Assembly: GCA_910588455.1 (NCBI GenBank)
Contig: CAJUPG010000050.1
Location: 1 to 15,324 of the forward strand
DNA length: 15,324 nt
Source of the DNA: an uncultured Oscillospiraceae bacterium
GTDB lineage: Bacteria > Bacillota > Clostridia > Oscillospirales > Oscillospiraceae
Reading direction: 5' to 3'
The position numbers were made by a program, and so were the translations under genes. A model generated the notes under the pieces. The model made no database searches. It was not told the origin of the DNA and saw nothing but the letters and a program-made list of their open reading frames with translations. This document shows, one piece after another, positions 13,636-15,324 of the stretch (positions are counted from its first letter, which is position 1; the number at the start of each line of letters is the position of its first letter).

Positions 13636-14574
13636 ATGAAATGTCTCATTATCGATGTCGTCTCCCCCGCCATTGCCGAGGAGCTGGGCAAGTACATGGA
13701 GGTAGACACTAAGATCCTCCCTACCCAGGAGGAGCTTGCCAGCATGATCGGCGACTATGAGGTTCTTATCATGCGGGTGGATCCCGCCATCAACAAGACC
13801 ATCCTGGACGCCGCCAAGAAGCTGAAGGTGATCGGCGTGTGCTCTGTGGGTCTGAACCACATCGACATGGACACCGCCAAAGCCAACGGCATCCAGGTGT
13901 TCAACGCCCCCGGCCTCAACGGCAACGCCGTGGCCGAGTTGACTATCTCCAAGATGCTGGAACTGGCCCGCCACACGGTTCCGGCCTGTAACGATGTAAA
14001 AATGTATAAGCATTGGGACAAATACAAGTTCATGGGTCAGGAACTGCGGGGCAAAACCCTGGGCGTGTTGGGATTCGGACGTATCGGGCAGCGGGTGGGC
14101 GAGTTAGCCCGGGCCTTCAAGATGGAGGTCGTGGCCTACGACCCCTACCTCCCCGCTGAGGTCTTTGATCAGCAGCACGCTAAAAGTATGACCATTGACG
14201 AGGTGCTGAAGGTCTCTGACTTCGTCACAATCCATATGCCACTCAATGATGAGACACGCCACCTGTTCAACGCCCATTCCATCTCTGAGATGAAGACTGG
14301 TGCGGTGGTCCTGAACATGGCCCGGGGTGGCATTGTAAACGAACAAGATATGTGCGATGCGCTGAAGAGCGGCAAGATTGGCGGCTATGCCTCCGATGTG
14401 ATGGAGAAAGAGCTGGCCGATGGAGGCCTCACTGAGGGCGCAGGCTTCGACTCTCCCCTGTTCGAGTGTGACAACTTCATTGTCTCCCCACACCTAGGAG
14501 CACAAACCATAGATGCTGCCCGGGATATTGGAGCCCACATCATCGACAAGGTAAAAGAAGCATTGGATTTGTAG
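13636..14574 (+). CDS. D-isomer-specific 2-hydroxyacid dehydrogenase (SerA-like, no ACT domain)
   Basis: This 312-residue cytoplasmic NAD enzyme should reduce a 2-oxo acid to a D-2-hydroxy acid, or act like 3-phosphoglycerate dehydrogenase. Landmarks are GVCSVGLNHID (67-77), the NAD motif GFGRIG (146-151), Asp169 in AYDPYLP (NAD preference), and the catalytic trio Arg230 (NMARGGIVNE), Glu259 (DVMEKE) and His286 (SPHLGAQT). The length of about 312 without a C-terminal ACT domain fits short SerA-like or hydroxypyruvate/glyoxylate reductase forms. The start is ATG 13636, with AGGAAGG twelve bases upstream; a TTG at 13624 in the same frame abuts that site and is less likely. It lies 17 bases after the PsiE-like gene, so it may share the hydrogenase transcript. 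Substrate is undetermined. Confidence 0.88.
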   Translation: MKCLIIDVVSPAIAEELGKYMEVDTKILPTQEELASMIGDYEVLIMRVDPAINKTILDAAKKLKVIGVCSVGLNHIDMDTAKANGIQVFNAPGLNGNAVAELTISKMLELARHTVPACNDVKMYKHWDKYKFMGQELRGKTLGVLGFGRIGQRVGELARAFKMEVVAYDPYLPAEVFDQQHAKSMTIDEVLKVSDFVTIHMPLNDETRHLFNAHSISEMKTGAVVLNMARGGIVNEQDMCDALKSGKIGGYASDVMEKELADGGLTEGAGFDSPLFECDNFIVSPHLGAQTIDAARDIGAHIIDKVKEALDL

Positions 14575-14589
14575 GGAGATTGGAAAATG

Positions 14590-14667
14590 CCCTGTTCCAC
14601 ATACGGTCCAAACGCCGGGGCCGATTTTAGGTTAGGACACTTCTCACAAGGAAATTGTGAAACAGGG
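14590..14667. repeat. Imperfect long inverted repeat with nested hairpin, 3' of the D-hydroxyacid dehydrogenase
   Basis: CCCTGTTCCACA (14590-14601) is complementary to TGTGAAACAGGG (14656-14667) with one mismatch, across 54 bases. Nested in the right arm is a hairpin TCACAA-GGAAA-TTGTGA (14644-14660), which competes with the outer pairing. It starts 16 bases after the stop codon. The role is unknown: 3' untranslated RNA structure or a mobile-element relic are options. Confidence 0.5.
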
Positions 14668-14757
14668 TAGGGGAGAGGTAGAACATCGAAAATAGAAAAG
14701 GAAAGAAACGGGACTGACTTGGTTTACCAGTGTAAAGCTATACAAATCTTTCACGCC

Positions 14758-14801
14758 TAACCGGTACAGGAAGATGGGTGACTATCTTCCTGTACCGGTT
14801 A
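14758..14801. terminator. Perfect 18-bp hairpin between convergent genes, possible bidirectional terminator
   Basis: TAACCGGTACAGGAAGAT (14758-14775) and its exact complement (14784-14801) flank the loop GGGTGACT. It sits between the plus-strand dehydrogenase (ends 14574) and the minus-strand kinase-like gene (ends 14943), where a shared terminator is expected. Neither side carries a clear T run, so classical intrinsic termination is uncertain. The gap 14575-14942 shows no convincing gene besides this and the inverted repeat at 14590-14667. Confidence 0.6.
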
Positions 14802-14942
14802 TCATATCGGAAAATTCTTTTATAGCCATGTCCGTCCTTGCAGGCCAGGTCGAGAAACTCATGTACTTGAGGAGCGCCACATTCCAAAACCTGCGCCTGA
14901 CTTATGGAGCAGAAATAAGATATAAATCTAAACGATTGTCTC

Positions 14943-15324
14943 TCAAGTTTTTCCTTGCAGCTTCCTTTGCCGAATTAAAATACACGTCTTTACACGGTCT
15001 GCCATGATGCCTCTATCCCTCTGAGGATAGTAATTCAGGACTGGCTCCAGAATCTCCCGAATATCAGATGTTGTCAGTTTTGGCATGACCAGCTGTGTCC
15101 CGTACAGGCTGCGGGCTGTATTCATCTGCCGGGTAAAGGTGATGTTGAAGGGTCTAGCCTGCAGGGCGGAAATCAAGGCCGGGGGCAGGATGTCCATTGG
15201 GGACAGCTGTGTGTTGGATAGAAGTCCGGCACCATTGTCGAAAATGGGGCAATAGTCAAATTTCCCATTCTGCTCTATGACAGCGATATTGTTCAGATGG
15301 CGGTCATCATTGCAGAACAGGGCA
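14943..15324 (-). CDS. HipA-like kinase domain protein, C-terminal part (5' end outside window)
   Basis: The last 126 residues of a minus-strand gene are present, open to the window edge; the first ATG inside (15197) is internal. The part nearest the edge reads FCNDDRHLNNIAVIEQNG, then FDYCPIFDNGAGLLS. The order N-D-D-R-H-x-N-N followed by P-x-F-D-N-G resembles the catalytic loop and metal-binding segment of HipA/CtkA-like protein kinases (family: N.DRH..N, then DNG or YD). If so, the Asp in DDRH would be the catalytic base and the Asp in FDNG the metal ligand. The rest is helical with no clear motif and ends RQRKLQGKT. HipA kinases are toxins paired with HipB, but other members are stand-alone. 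Function stays tentative because the N-lobe is not visible. Confidence 0.6.
   Translation of the reverse strand, partial: ALFCNDDRHLNNIAVIEQNGKFDYCPIFDNGAGLLSNTQLSPMDILPPALISALQARPFNITFTRQMNTARSLYGTQLVMPKLTTSDIREILEPVLNYYPQRDRGIMADRVKTCILIRQRKLQGKT

Noticed and set aside
14774..15007. Plus-strand open frame of 77 codons in the gap and over the kinase-like gene end
   Set aside because: It begins inside the hairpin loop, has no Shine-Dalgarno and overlaps the minus-strand gene; no motif.
1..15324. CRISPR array, tRNA, rRNA or complete insertion sequence
   Set aside because: No regularly spaced repeats, no tRNA-like or rRNA sequence and no transposase-like frame were seen.

Overview
The window looks like a piece of a GC-rich anaerobic Firmicute of the class Clostridia, perhaps a gut Oscillospiraceae-type bacterium. 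This is inferred from a type III glutamine synthetase, a T-box leader, a trimeric-type [FeFe] hydrogenase cluster, a TAXI-type TRAP transporter and strong Shine-Dalgarno sequences. Species cannot be told from the window.

Region 1 (1-1668): the 3' part of a type III glutamine synthetase gene, then a 436-bp gap holding a GC hairpin, a near-perfect sigma-A promoter and a complete T-box leader with its terminator. Region 2 (1669-5510): the operon behind the T-box. It has an L-lactate/malate-dehydrogenase-family 2-hydroxyacid dehydrogenase, then a full ABC importer (PF04392-type lipoprotein, BPD_transp_2-type permease, ATPase), ended by a strong hairpin terminator. The likely job is uptake and 2-oxo/2-hydroxy acid metabolism linked to one amino acid; the specifier loop allows UAU (Tyr) or AUG (Met), with UAU slightly preferred. 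Region 3 (5517-7398, minus strand): a LytS/LytTR two-component pair whose kinase lacks most of its N-terminal membrane sensor. Region 4 (7481-9868): a headless DUF1850 gene and a fused TRAP-TAXI permease. Region 5 (9948-13173): an electron-bifurcating-type [FeFe] hydrogenase cluster: intact hydC, a small 2Fe-2S thioredoxin-like protein that seems to have lost its middle, a broken hydB and intact hydA. Region 6 (13163-14574): a PsiE-like membrane protein overlapping hydA, and a D-2-hydroxyacid dehydrogenase. Region 7 (14575-15324): a 368-bp gap with two inverted repeats, then the 3' end of a minus-strand gene resembling a HipA-like kinase.

The most striking thing is a run of lesions between about 7.4 and 11.4 kb. 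Two head-to-head genes both lack their 5' ends at one junction. The TRAP permease has a late -1 frameshift. The small ferredoxin-like gene appears to have an in-frame internal deletion. hydB has a -1 frameshift in an A run plus a large internal deletion. Either this locus is decaying in a real genome or the assembly/strain mix is faulty here; read mapping would decide. The second point of interest is a T-box RNA controlling a 2-hydroxyacid dehydrogenase together with an ABC importer.
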